From an uncultured Isoptericola sp. (GTDB lineage: Bacteria > Actinomycetota > Actinomycetes > Actinomycetales > Cellulomonadaceae): a stretch of DNA of 64,000 bases. Below are positions 44,347 through 53,081 of the stretch, piece by piece. The stretch spans positions 1 through 64,000 of the forward strand of contig CANMFP010000012.1 in assembly GCA_947497265.1 (NCBI GenBank). Reading direction: 5' to 3'. The translations under genes and the position numbers were made by a program. Positions within the stretch are counted from its first letter, which is position 1, and every line of letters starts with the position of its first letter. The notes under the pieces were generated by a model. That model had not been told where the DNA came from. It saw only the letters and a program-made list of their open reading frames with translations, and searched no databases.

Positions 44347-45132
44347 TCAGCCGAGCACGGCCTTGAGGAACTCCTGGGTGCGCGGGTGCGACGGGTTCGT
44401 GAACATCGTCTCGGGGTCCGTCTCCTCGACGATCTGACCCTTGTCGAACATCAGCACGCGGTCGGAGACCTCGCGCGCGAACTGCATCTCGTGCGTGACG
44501 AGGAGCATCGTGATGTCCGTGGTGTCCGCGATCTCCTTCAGGACGCCGAGGACGTCGGCGACGATCTCCGGGTCCAGCGCAGAGGTGACCTCGTCGAGCA
44601 GCAGGATCTCCGGATCCATCGCCAGCGCACGGGCGATTGCCACGCGCTGCTGCTGACCACCGGAGAGCTCGTTGGTGTTGAAGTCCCGCTTCTCGCTCAT
44701 GCCGACCTTGTCGAGCAGGCGCTCGGCGTCGGCGACGGCCTCGTCCTTGGACTTGCCGAGGACGTGGACCGGTGACTCGATGATGTTCTCGAGCACCGAC
44801 ATGTTCGGGAACAGGTTGAACTGCTGGAACACCATCCCGACCCGGTTGCGCACCACACGGCGACGCTTCTCCGGGACCTTGACCCACTTCTCACCCTTGT
44901 ACTCGTGGGTGTAGGGGTCACCGTCGATGAGGATGAGCCCGCCGCTGAGCTCCTCGAGCGTCATGAGCAGACGCAGGATCGTCGTCTTGCCTGATCCCGA
45001 CGGCCCGATCAGCGTGATCCGCTGTCCCTGCGGGACGGAAAAGTTCAGTCCGTCCAGCACGACGTTGTCACCGAAGCGCTTGGTGACGTCGCGGAACTCG
45101 ATGGCGGGCGTCTCACCCGTGGATGTGGTCAT
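44347..45132 (-). CDS. ehuA: ABC importer ATPase, EhuA-like
   Basis: This 261-residue ATPase belongs to a polar amino acid or ectoine importer. It has Walker A GPSGSGKTTILR, signature LSGGQQQRVAIARAL, Walker B ILLLDEVTSALDP and switch THEMQFARE. The insertion YTHEYKGEKWVKVPEKRRR after the first strand is the form I associate with EhuA. The start ATG 45132 follows AGGAAG by eight bases. It is last in the ehuBCDA operon. Confidence 0.88.
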   Translation of the reverse strand: MTTSTGETPAIEFRDVTKRFGDNVVLDGLNFSVPQGQRITLIGPSGSGKTTILRLLMTLEELSGGLILIDGDPYTHEYKGEKWVKVPEKRRRVVRNRVGMVFQQFNLFPNMSVLENIIESPVHVLGKSKDEAVADAERLLDKVGMSEKRDFNTNELSGGQQQRVAIARALAMDPEILLLDEVTSALDPEIVADVLGVLKEIADTTDITMLLVTHEMQFAREVSDRVLMFDKGQIVEETDPETMFTNPSHPRTQEFLKAVLG

Positions 45133-45160
45133 GGTCTGGCTTCCTGTGGATCGAGTCGAG

Positions 45161-45805
45161 TCAGGCAAGGCGGATCTCCATCCTGCGCACCAGGAGCGAG
45201 GTCGGGTAGCTGATCAAGAGGAAGAGCACCCCGACCATCGTGATCGGCTCGATGTACGAGAAGGTGTTGGCACCGAAGCTCTGCGCCTCGGTGAACATCT
45301 CCACGATGCCGATCACGAAGAGGAACGGTGTCTCCTTGAACATCGAGATCGCGTAGTTCCCGAGCCCTGGCAGGGTGTTGCGGATGGCCTGCGGCAGGAT
45401 CACCGCGCGCCAGGTGCGGCCCGGAGCCATGTTCAGCGCCGTCGCCGCCTCCCACTGCCCCTTCGGCACCGCCTCGATACCCGCGCGGTACACCTCGGAC
45501 ATGTAGGTCGCGTAGTGCACGCCGAGCACGCTGAACCCGACCGCCAGCGTCGGGATCGTCGGGAACGCCAGCCAGATGAAGGTCAGCTGCACCGGGATCG
45601 GCGTCATCCGGACGAAGTCCACCAGCAGCCGCAGCGGGGCCTTGAGCCATCGGCTGGGCGTCCGCATGGCCAGAGCGATGAAGAAGCCGAGGACGGCAGC
45701 GATGGCCATGCCGACCACGGTGGCGAGCACCGTGATCTGCAGACCCTCGAGGAGATGCGGCAGAACTTCCCAGGCGCGGTCCCAGCGCCAGATCGAGTCG
45801 TTCAT
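45161..45805 (-). CDS. ehuD: ABC importer permease, EhuD-like
   Basis: This 214-residue permease of the HisM/GlnP type has about five membrane helices. It has the coupling EAA-like loop GIEAVPKGQWEAATALNM and ILPQAIRNTLPGLGNYAISMFKETP. Its start overlaps the stop of the preceding permease by four bases. With EhuC it forms the membrane channel. Confidence 0.88.
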   Translation of the reverse strand: MNDSIWRWDRAWEVLPHLLEGLQITVLATVVGMAIAAVLGFFIALAMRTPSRWLKAPLRLLVDFVRMTPIPVQLTFIWLAFPTIPTLAVGFSVLGVHYATYMSEVYRAGIEAVPKGQWEAATALNMAPGRTWRAVILPQAIRNTLPGLGNYAISMFKETPFLFVIGIVEMFTEAQSFGANTFSYIEPITMVGVLFLLISYPTSLLVRRMEIRLA

Positions 45806-46551
45806 ACCGCTGACCCCCTCGCTGTGATCGATTCGGAGCCAACGTCCGGCTTGACCCGGAGCGCCTCACGCAACGACGGCTTCTTCGTGCCTCGTCCCAG
45901 TCGTCGCTTGGCGCGCTCCTCGAGCCAGTTCATACCCCACGTCAGCAGGTAGGCGATCGCGAAGTAGACGAGCAGACCCGCCGTGTAGCTGAAGAACACG
46001 TCGTTGGTCGCCCGCCGGAGCTGGTCCGTCCAGTAGTTGACGTCGTGCAGCGTGATGTAGGCCGCGAGCGCAGAGCCCTTGAGCAGCTGGATCAGGAGGT
46101 TCGTCAACATGGGGATCATCAGCGCCCACGCCTGCGGGAAGATCACTCGCCGCACCTTGTGGAACCAGCTCATGTTGAGCGCCGTCGTCGCCTCCCACTG
46201 CCCCTTCGGGACGGAGGCGATCGATCCACGCACCACCTCGGAGCCGTAGGCGCCGTAGTTGAGCCCCAGCGCGACGATTCCCACAGCCAGCGCCTGCATC
46301 TCGTAGCCGAACGCCGGCAGCACGTAGTAGATCCAGAAGAGCTGGACGACCAGCGACGTGCCGCGGAAGAACTCGACCACCACGCGGGACGGCCCGCGCA
46401 CCCAGAGGGACCGGGTGCGCGAGCCGAAGCCGAGGAGCAGAGCCACGATCGCGGCGAGGATGGCGCCACCGATCGTCAGCTCCAGGGTGACGACGACTGC
46501 CTCGCCGAGACGAGGCAGCCGGTCGATCAGTGTCTGGATGTCATCGGACAC
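45802..46551 (-). CDS. ehuC: ABC importer permease, EhuC-like
   Basis: This 249-residue permease is paralogous to EhuD: VRGSIASVPKGQWEATTALNM and VIFPQAWALMIPMLTNLLIQLLKGSAL. It has a longer basic C-terminal tail after the last helix (ERAKRRLGRGTKKPS). It lies three bp downstream of the binding protein gene, so the operon is compact. Confidence 0.88.
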   Translation of the reverse strand: MSDDIQTLIDRLPRLGEAVVVTLELTIGGAILAAIVALLLGFGSRTRSLWVRGPSRVVVEFFRGTSLVVQLFWIYYVLPAFGYEMQALAVGIVALGLNYGAYGSEVVRGSIASVPKGQWEATTALNMSWFHKVRRVIFPQAWALMIPMLTNLLIQLLKGSALAAYITLHDVNYWTDQLRRATNDVFFSYTAGLLVYFAIAYLLTWGMNWLEERAKRRLGRGTKKPSLREALRVKPDVGSESITARGSAV

Positions 46552-46554
46552 AGG

Positions 46555-47499
46555 TCAGGAGCCCAGCCCCAGCTCGTCGTTGATGGCCTCGAGGTCACCC
46601 TCGCAGAGCATCTCGGCCGTCAGACCCTCCGGGGGACGCTCGGCCTCGGTGAACCCGAACTCGCCGAGCACCTCGGCGTACCGGTCCGGGTCGCCGATGA
46701 TCGTGGCGGCCTGCTCGTTGTAGGCCGCGAGCAGCTCGGTGTCCTCCTGGCGGAACACCGTGGAACCCGCACCGACCTGCGCGACACCATCGATGACGGC
46801 GGTGAACGCCTCGGTCGCCTCCACGGCGGCGTCAGTGTTCTCGGCGAGGGCGCGCAGCGAGATGCCGGTCAGCGCGAAGGCGTCGGCACGACCGGAGTCG
46901 ACGGCGTCCAGACCGTCCTGCGGGCTGCCCACCTCGAGCGTGCTGACGTCGGTCTCCTCGGCGTACCCGGCCTCGATGGCCCCGGACATCACGGCGATCT
47001 CGAGGTCGGTGCCCTCGACGGACTGCCAGTCGCTCAGTCCGTCCGGGTTGCCCTCGGGGACGAGGAACGCGGTGGTGTACATGATCTCGGGCTCGCTGAA
47101 GGCGGCCTGCTCGCACCGCTCGGGCAGGATCGACATGCCGGCGCTGATCGAGTCGACACGGCCGGCCGTGAGGTTCGGGATGAGCGAGCCCCACTCGGTG
47201 AGCGTGCCCTCGACGGTGTCGATGCCGAGCTCGGAGTAGACGGCCTCGTTGAGTGCGACCGCGGCGCCGGTGAGCTCGCCGGAGTCGTCCTCGAAGCTGT
47301 ACGGCTCCTCGCCGGCGAAGCCGACCGTGATCGAGCCGGCCTCCTGGAGCTGGGCGAGAGTCGAGTCGCCGCCCTCGTCGCCGTTGCCTCCGGAGCCTCC
47401 GCCGTCGGTGCTGGAGCAGGCGGTGAGTGCCGTGAGAGCAAGAACGGAACCAGCCGCCAACAGAGCGCGGCGGCGATTCGTGGTCCTGATGGACTGCAC
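46555..47499 (-). CDS. ehuB: Solute-binding lipoprotein, EhuB-like
   Basis: This 314-residue lipoprotein starts at GTG 47499 with GGGAG upstream. The signal ends LALTALTACSS, with lipid attachment at the Cys. The mature protein has a Gly-rich spacer and a type II amino-acid-type binding fold (GSITVGFAGEEPYSFEDDSGELTG, GRVDSISAGMSILPERCEQAAFSEP). Architecture and the partners suggest ectoine or hydroxyectoine uptake, but other amino acids are possible. It is first in its operon, divergent from a GntR regulator. Confidence 0.87.
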   Translation of the reverse strand: MQSIRTTNRRRALLAAGSVLALTALTACSSTDGGGSGGNGDEGGDSTLAQLQEAGSITVGFAGEEPYSFEDDSGELTGAAVALNEAVYSELGIDTVEGTLTEWGSLIPNLTAGRVDSISAGMSILPERCEQAAFSEPEIMYTTAFLVPEGNPDGLSDWQSVEGTDLEIAVMSGAIEAGYAEETDVSTLEVGSPQDGLDAVDSGRADAFALTGISLRALAENTDAAVEATEAFTAVIDGVAQVGAGSTVFRQEDTELLAAYNEQAATIIGDPDRYAEVLGEFGFTEAERPPEGLTAEMLCEGDLEAINDELGLGS

Positions 47500-47617
47500 G
47501 GGAGTCTCCCTTCCGTGGCCCCGGCGCCTGCGGCAGTCGCTCGGGACTGAGATGTGTGGACGGATCGCCACGGTAGCGGCGATACGGACGTCCCGACAAT
47601 CTGCACATCGGGCTGTC

Positions 47618-47634
47618 CGAGTGTCCTACACTCG
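47618..47634. promoter_or_regulatory. Palindrome in the ehuB-gntR divergent region
   Basis: CGAGTGT-CCT-ACACTCG is a perfect interrupted palindrome containing TGT-N3-ACA. That core suits an FCD-type GntR operator of general form TNGTNNNACNA. It lies 119 bp from ehuB and 113 bp from gntR, so it could serve both. Confidence 0.6.
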
Positions 47635-47746
47635 CACAATCGGCAAGAAACCGCCGCTACCTGCGGCCGGATCTGTGCCACGACATGCCCCGGCGACGTC
47701 CAGGACCTGTGATCGTTGTCGGGTCGTGACCTTGGAAGGAGCCCAG

Positions 47747-48502
47747 ATGCCCTCGGCGTCTCACCCTGCGTTCGGTACCGCCCCCGCCCTCTCACCCGTG
47801 ACCCGTCCCTCGACGGTCGACCTGATCGCGGTCGAGCTGCGCAACGCGATCTACTCGGGAGGGCTGCGCGTGGGGTCGGGACTGCGGGAGATCGAGATGG
47901 CACGCCAGCTCGGCGTGAGCCGGGGTGCCTTCCGGGAGGCGGCCCAGCGGCTCGTCGCGGAGGGGATCGTCGTGGCCACTCCCGGTCGCGGGATGTCCGT
48001 GCGCACCATCGGTCGTGACGGCATCCGCCCGCTCTACTCCGCGAGGACGATGGTCGAGACGACGGCCGCACGCCTCGCCGTCGAACGCGCGAGCGATCGG
48101 CAGGTCGCCGCCGTGCGGTCGGCGCACGACGCGCTCGTGCGCGCCGAGGCCGCTCACGACGCCTTGCGCGTCGGGGCGGCCGACCTCGCGGTGCACTGGG
48201 AGCTGGTGGCCGCGAGCGGCAATGCTTGGCTGCAGCAATGGATGAGCACGCTCATCGTCGAGGTGCGCATCGCCAGCTTCACGGTGAGCGAGGAGTACAC
48301 GGTGCGTACGGACGCCGCCCGCTCGCACGCCCCGCTCGTGGAGCACCTCGAGGCGCGCGACGCCGACGGCCTGGAGGCCGCGATCCGGGCGAACCTCGAC
48401 GACGCCGTCATGCGCCTGCTCGTGCCCGACACGGCGGGCGTCCAGATCCTGGAGGAGCCGCGCCCCCTGCCGGCTCCCCGCCTCGAGCCCCTCGACCGCT
48501 AG
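47747..48502 (+). CDS. GntR-family regulator with FCD domain
   Basis: This 251-residue regulator starts at ATG 47747, with GGAAGGAG six bases upstream. The winged helix is LRVGSGLREIEMARQLGVSRGAFREAAQRLVAEGIV. The helical FCD effector domain (about 95-225) contains RTMVETTAARLAVERA and the metal-site-like HAPLVEHLEARD. It is divergent from the Ehu operon and probably controls it in response to its substrate or a metabolite (inference). Confidence 0.87.
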   Translation: MPSASHPAFGTAPALSPVTRPSTVDLIAVELRNAIYSGGLRVGSGLREIEMARQLGVSRGAFREAAQRLVAEGIVVATPGRGMSVRTIGRDGIRPLYSARTMVETTAARLAVERASDRQVAAVRSAHDALVRAEAAHDALRVGAADLAVHWELVAASGNAWLQQWMSTLIVEVRIASFTVSEEYTVRTDAARSHAPLVEHLEARDADGLEAAIRANLDDAVMRLLVPDTAGVQILEEPRPLPAPRLEPLDR

Positions 48503-48520
48503 CCCGCTAGCCCGCGGAGC

Positions 48521-48538
48521 GTTGTGGGCGCCCACAAC
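48521..48538. repeat. Minimal palindromic repeat, copy F
   Basis: GTTGTGGGC joins GCCCACAAC directly, giving a perfect 18-bp palindrome with no loop. It equals the outer tips of the long repeats fused together and looks like an internal deletion product. It lies 18 bp after the gntR stop and eight bp before the convergent hydrolase stop. Confidence 0.8.
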
Positions 48539-48546
48539 CCCGACGG

Positions 48547-49983
48547 TCAGCGCGTGAGCGGCACCGCCTGCGCGCGGCGCTCACGCTCGTAGTCCGCGGC
48601 ACGCCACGACGTCATGCCGCCGACGACGACGGCGACCGCCTCGCCCGCATCGTCCCGCAACACCTCGATCGCCTCACCCACCGGGCCGAACCCGTCGTGG
48701 ACCGCCGGCCGCAGCACCGGCCCCTCCACCGTCAGCTCCTCCGCGCCGACGAACGGGTCGGCCTTGCGCGGGTCGATCAGCCACAACCGGTCCCCGAGGC
48801 GCGCCACGTCGACCATTCCCCACAGGTTCGCGAAGCAGCCGGTCCACCGGTCGAGGTCGCCGTGCGCGACCGCAGCGTCCCCGCCCCGAGCCGCTCCGCC
48901 GTCGTCGGCCACGGCCTTGCTGACCAGGGAGAACAGGCCGGCCGCGATCTGGTCGGCCGGGCCGTCGATCGCGTTCGTCAGGACGGCGACGGCGATCCCA
49001 CGCTCCGGGTCGAACCAGGTGCGCGTGATCTGCCCGGGGAACCCTCCCGAGTGCCCCACCACCCGTCGGCCGGCGATCTCGCGCGCCTCGAAGCCGAGCC
49101 CGTACTCACGGCGCGGCGCCCCGGGCAGGTCCACCACCGACTCGGCACGGTGCAGAAGTCGCCGCATCGCCGGGGTCAGCAGGTCGGACCCGTCGCAGTG
49201 CGCCGCCGCCCAACGGACCAGGTCGCGCGCCGTGGAGCAGAATCCGGTAGCGGCAGCGAGCGCACCGGTGGTCGCGGCGGCCACGGGCAACCGCCCGTCG
49301 GCGAACCGTGCGGGCAGGCCGGGCTCGGCGAGCACAGGGGCCGAGTGGCCGACGACGGCACGCCGGTCCTCGCCCTCACCGAGCTCCGGCGAGGTGTCGG
49401 CCAGGCCGAGCGGCTCGAGGAGGTCGGTACGCACGTGCTCGGGGTAAGGGGTGCCGGTCACCGCCTCGACCGCGAGCCCGAGCAGCCCGTAGGCCAGGTT
49501 GGAGTACTTGAACGCCTCACCCCGTCCGATGACGTCACCGCTGGTCAGGACGGCGTCCAGCAGGTGGGCGCGGTCCGGGAAGGGCGCCGCGAGCTGCCAG
49601 AAGTCCGCGTCCTGGCCGTCCCTGCGCACGCCGCCGGTGTGCCCGAGCGCCTCCCGGACCGTCACCTCGCCCACCCGTGATCCGCCGAGCTCGGGGACGT
49701 ACGCGTCCAACGGGTCGTCGAGGCGCATCGCACCGCGCTCGACGAGGCGCGCGACGACGGTGGCGGTGAACGTCTTGGAGTGCGACGCGACGCGGAAGAC
49801 GTGGTCGCCGCGCAGCGGCGTGCCGGAGGTCAGGTCGGTGACGCCCCACGCACCGTCGAGCACCACGTCGCCGCCGGCGAGCACGGCGTACTGCACCCCG
49901 GGCGTCCGGGCGATGCCGGCCTGGGTCGCGACCCAGTGGTGGAGGTAGGCAGGGTCGAGGCGGTCGACGCGCGTGAGGGGCAT
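48547..49983 (-). CDS. Serine hydrolase of the beta-lactamase (class C)/esterase fold
   Basis: This 478-residue enzyme has no signal peptide. The nucleophile motif is SHSK (VFRVASHSKTFTATVV), the second motif is YSN (FKYSNLAYGLLGLAVE), and the third is HSGGFPG. A C-terminal lipocalin-like extension (about 375-470) follows. This matches cytosolic esterase/peptidase relatives such as EstB rather than a secreted beta-lactamase. On the minus strand TACAGT lies seven bases before the ATG, suggesting a leaderless transcript. Confidence 0.83.
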   Translation of the reverse strand: MPLTRVDRLDPAYLHHWVATQAGIARTPGVQYAVLAGGDVVLDGAWGVTDLTSGTPLRGDHVFRVASHSKTFTATVVARLVERGAMRLDDPLDAYVPELGGSRVGEVTVREALGHTGGVRRDGQDADFWQLAAPFPDRAHLLDAVLTSGDVIGRGEAFKYSNLAYGLLGLAVEAVTGTPYPEHVRTDLLEPLGLADTSPELGEGEDRRAVVGHSAPVLAEPGLPARFADGRLPVAAATTGALAAATGFCSTARDLVRWAAAHCDGSDLLTPAMRRLLHRAESVVDLPGAPRREYGLGFEAREIAGRRVVGHSGGFPGQITRTWFDPERGIAVAVLTNAIDGPADQIAAGLFSLVSKAVADDGGAARGGDAAVAHGDLDRWTGCFANLWGMVDVARLGDRLWLIDPRKADPFVGAEELTVEGPVLRPAVHDGFGPVGEAIEVLRDDAGEAVAVVVGGMTSWRAADYERERRAQAVPLTR

Positions 49984-50108
49984 GCGCGGCACTGTACTGG
50001 AGCTCTCCGGGCCGGCCACCGGACCGTCGTCCGCCGAGCGATGAATTCCCTGTCGGTGCCCGGTCGTAGGTTCTACCGTGAGGATGAGCCCACCAAGGAG
50101 ACCTTGAG

Positions 50109-51131
50109 ATGACTGAGAACACCGACCCGCGTCTCGCCGTCGAGGCGACAGGGCTCGTCAAACACTTCACCTCCGGGAAGAAGACCACCAAGGCCGTCGA
50201 CGGCGTCGACCTGACGATCCCGACGGGGAGCGTCTTCGGCCTGCTCGGCCCCAACGGCGCCGGCAAGACGACCGTCGTGCGGATGCTGGCCACCCTGCTG
50301 CGTCCCGACGGCGGGTCCGCCCGCGTGCTGGGCCACGACGTCGTGCACGATGCCGACGCCGTGCGCAGCGCCGTCGGGCTCACCGGCCAGTACGCGTCCG
50401 TCGACGAGGACCTGACGGGCACCGAGAACCTGCTCATGCTCGCCCGCCTGTTCGGGTTCCGCGGGCGGGCGGCCACGCAGCGCGTGGCGAACCTGCTCGA
50501 GGCGTTCAGCCTCACCGACGCCGGGTCGCGACAGGTCAAGACGTACTCGGGCGGCATGCGTCGGCGCATCGACCTCGCGGCGTCGCTCGTGCTCTCCCCA
50601 CGCGTGCTGTTTCTCGACGAACCGACCACCGGACTCGACCCGCGCTCCCGCAACCAGGTGTGGGACATCGTGCGAGTGCTCGTCGACGACGGCGCCACGG
50701 TGCTGCTCACGACGCAGTACCTCGAGGAGGCGGACCAGCTCGCCGACCGGATCGGCGTCATCGACCACGGCAGGCTCATCGCCGAGGGCACGTCCACCGA
50801 GCTCAAGCGGTCGGTCGGCCAGGGCGCGGTCGAGATCCGCCTGGCCGACGCCACGCAGCGCGCCGAGGCGGCCGCCGTCGTCCAGCGGATGCTCGGGACC
50901 GAACCGACGCTGCCCACCGACCCGTACGCCCTCAGCGCGCGGGTGCCCGACGACGGCGCACACCTCGTGGCGCAGCTCCTGCCCGCGCTCGGCGAGGCCG
51001 GGATCGCCGTCCCGGAGTTCTCCCTCGGGCAGCCCAGCCTGGACGAGGTGTTCCTGACACTGACCGGCGAACCGTTGCCGGCGGACGAGACGAGCGACGG
51101 CGCAGCCGTCGAGCAGGAGGTGGCCCGATGA
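50109..51131 (+). CDS. ABC exporter ATPase, DrrA-like
   Basis: This 340-residue ATPase has Walker [17 protein letters not shown], signature [15 protein letters not shown], Walker [17 protein letters not shown] and switch [18 protein letters not shown]. This matches the daunorubicin-resistance family. A C-terminal domain of about 90 residues is also typical. It overlaps the permease start by four bases. It exports an unknown hydrophobic compound. Confidence 0.92.
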   Translation: MTENTDPRLAVEATGLVKHFTSGKKTTKAVDGVDLTIPTGSVFGLLGPNGAGKTTVVRMLATLLRPDGGSARVLGHDVVHDADAVRSAVGLTGQYASVDEDLTGTENLLMLARLFGFRGRAATQRVANLLEAFSLTDAGSRQVKTYSGGMRRRIDLAASLVLSPRVLFLDEPTTGLDPRSRNQVWDIVRVLVDDGATVLLTTQYLEEADQLADRIGVIDHGRLIAEGTSTELKRSVGQGAVEIRLADATQRAEAAAVVQRMLGTEPTLPTDPYALSARVPDDGAHLVAQLLPALGEAGIAVPEFSLGQPSLDEVFLTLTGEPLPADETSDGAAVEQEVAR

Positions 51132-51952
51132 GCGCCGTCGACATCAGCACGACGACCCTGCGCGAGGCCGTGGCGCTGGACGACCGGCCTGCGCGGCCCT
51201 CGGCGGTGGCGACGTCGCTGACCTTCGGTTGGCGGGCGCTGCTGAAGATCAAGCACGTGCCGGAGCAGCTCTTCGACGTGCTGGTCTCGCCCGTCATCTT
51301 CACCCTCATGTTCACCTACCTGTTCGGTGGGGCGATCGCGGGGTCCACGGACGCCTACATCCAATTCCTGCTGCCGGGCATCCTGGTGCAGACGATCATC
51401 ATCGTGACCGTGTACACCGGCTACACGCTCAACACGGACATCACGAAGGGCGTGTTCGACCGGTTCCGGTCGCTGCCGATCTGGCGGCCCGCCCCGATCG
51501 TCGGGGCGCTGCTGGGTGACACCGTCCGGTACACGATCGCCTCGGTGATGTGCATCGGGCTGGGGCTGATCATCGGGTTCCGGCCGGACGGCGGCGTGCT
51601 CGGCGTGGTCGCCGGCGTGGCGCTGCTGCTGGTCTTCGCCTTCGCGCTGAGCTGGATCTTCACGATCCTCGGTCTGCTGCTGCGCACGCCGAACGCGGTG
51701 ATGGGCGTGTCGATGATGGTCCTCATGCCGCTGACGTTCGCGTCGAACATCTTCGTGGATCCGTCGACGATGCCCTCGGGGCTGCAGACCTTCGTGGACC
51801 TCAACCCGGTGTCCCACCTGGTCACGGCCGTCCGTGGTCTCATGGCCGGTTCGGCGGGTTGGGGCGACGTGACGACGGTGCTGATCTCCGCCGTCGTGAT
51901 GACCGCGGTGTTCGCCCCGATCACGATGTACCTCTACCGCAACCGCCACTGA
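51128..51952 (+). CDS. ABC-2 type permease, DrrB-like
   Basis: This 274-residue permease has six predicted helices. Family motifs are [46 protein letters not shown] and [21 protein letters not shown]. It partners the upstream ATPase. Its stop lies 16 bp before palindromic repeat copy B. Confidence 0.92.
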   Translation: MSAVDISTTTLREAVALDDRPARPSAVATSLTFGWRALLKIKHVPEQLFDVLVSPVIFTLMFTYLFGGAIAGSTDAYIQFLLPGILVQTIIIVTVYTGYTLNTDITKGVFDRFRSLPIWRPAPIVGALLGDTVRYTIASVMCIGLGLIIGFRPDGGVLGVVAGVALLLVFAFALSWIFTILGLLLRTPNAVMGVSMMVLMPLTFASNIFVDPSTMPSGLQTFVDLNPVSHLVTAVRGLMAGSAGWGDVTTVLISAVVMTAVFAPITMYLYRNRH

Positions 51953-51968
51953 CCCCCGCCTCTCGGTT

Positions 51969-52042
51969 CGTTGTGGGCGCGATTTCTGGCCCGAATTGCC
52001 GTCTTTGGGGGCATTTATGCCCCAGAAATCGCGCCCACAACG
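51969..52042. repeat. Palindromic intergenic repeat, copy B
   Basis: The 21-bp perfect arms carry the same 20-bp core as copy A plus one C/G pair at the tips (51969-51989 and 52022-52042). The central part is AT-richer and less well paired than in copy A. It fills the space between the exporter permease (16 bp) and the stop of the convergent DUF559-type gene (1 bp). Confidence 0.9.
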
Positions 52043-52043
52043 G

Positions 52044-52934
52044 CTACCGCAGCGCCTGGCGGGTGCGTCCCACCAGTCTCGTCCCGTCCCGGACGATATC
52101 GTCGGCCACCGCGACGATCACGGTGTGCCCGATCTCCTCGAGCCACCGGCGACGGCGGACGTCATCTCGCCACTGCTCCTTGTCGGTCCGATGCTGGTCA
52201 CCGTCGTACTCGATGACCACCCTCTGTGCCGGATAGAGCAGGTCGCACCGCTTCACGTACGTCCCGTCGGCGAGACGAACCACCTCGTTCACGACGGGAC
52301 ACGGCAAGCCGGCACCGGTCAGGAGCAGACGCGTGCGCGTCTCCATGACCGAGTCCGTGCCCGGCCGGACCCGCGAGAGCTGGTCGCGCACCTGCGCGAT
52401 GCCCTTCACCTTTCGGGTCGCCTCGGCCTTGCGCTGTAGCTCCGCCACCGAGGTGAGCATCCACTTGCGCCGGAGGAACGAGTCACCGAGCACCACGACA
52501 TCGTCCGGGAGTCGCAGACCGACACCGACATGGACGAAGGTCTGCGCCGGCGCCGTCACGCGCAACCCGCCGACGTCCACGACGTCGAGGCTCTCCTGCC
52601 TGCTCCGGTGTGCCACGACCCCGGGCCTCTGGGCACGTTCCGCAGGGTTCGACGAGATGACGTGCAGCGCGTCGTCCTGGGCGATCGTCCAGGGCACGTC
52701 GACGCCGAGCAGGCGCAGTGCCGTCCCGTGGCTGAAGGCGACGGAGTCGTCCAGCACGGTCGCGAGGGCGCGGCAGCGGGTGAGGAAGTCCTGGTGCTGC
52801 GGGCCCGGGACACGGACGCCGTGAAAGGGAGCCACCAAGGAGTCGCCGATACGCAGCGATTCGGCGGAGGTACCGCGGCCGATCGCTGATCGCACGGAGA
52901 AGGGCGAGGCGGCTCTGTGATCGGGCGTCGACAT
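52044..52934 (-). CDS. DUF559-type (Vsr-like fold) nuclease-like protein
   Basis: This 296-residue protein belongs to the abundant actinobacterial group with an AbiEi-like N-terminal region and a C-terminal DUF559/PD-(D/E)XK-like domain. The first half has SLRIGDSLVAPFHGVRVPG and VAFSHGTALRLLG. The C-terminal domain has a Glu in SVMETRTRLLLTGAGLP, an acidic pair in VIEYDGDQHRTDKEQWRDDVRRRRWLEEIG, and ends in a helical tail. The residues needed for metal-dependent cleavage appear present. It is bracketed by repeat copies B and C. The biological target is unknown. Confidence 0.78.
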   Translation of the reverse strand: MSTPDHRAASPFSVRSAIGRGTSAESLRIGDSLVAPFHGVRVPGPQHQDFLTRCRALATVLDDSVAFSHGTALRLLGVDVPWTIAQDDALHVISSNPAERAQRPGVVAHRSRQESLDVVDVGGLRVTAPAQTFVHVGVGLRLPDDVVVLGDSFLRRKWMLTSVAELQRKAEATRKVKGIAQVRDQLSRVRPGTDSVMETRTRLLLTGAGLPCPVVNEVVRLADGTYVKRCDLLYPAQRVVIEYDGDQHRTDKEQWRDDVRRRRWLEEIGHTVIVAVADDIVRDGTRLVGRTRQALR

Positions 52935-53000
52935 GCACCGACCGTGCCAGAACGGGCACCTCGGCGAGGTCGCCTATCCACAGCCCCGGGCGACCATCGA

Positions 53001-53071
53001 TTGTGGGCGCGATTTCTGGGCCGTGGATGCCCCCCAAAAGGGGCATATCAGGCCAGAAATCGCGCCCACAA
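53001..53071. repeat. Palindromic intergenic repeat, copy C
   Basis: The 19-bp perfect arms, TTGTGGGCGCGATTTCTGG and its complement, are at 53001-53019 and 53053-53071. Inside is a second hairpin, ATGCCCC-CCAAAA-GGGGCAT. It lies 10 bp beyond the stop of the universal stress protein and 66 bp upstream of the DUF559-type start. Confidence 0.9.
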
Positions 53072-53081
53072 CATCACGGGG

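Noticed and set aside
48547..49983. Resistance beta-lactamase
   Set aside because: There is no signal peptide, the motifs fit esterase-type class C relatives, and a lipocalin-like C-terminal extension is present.
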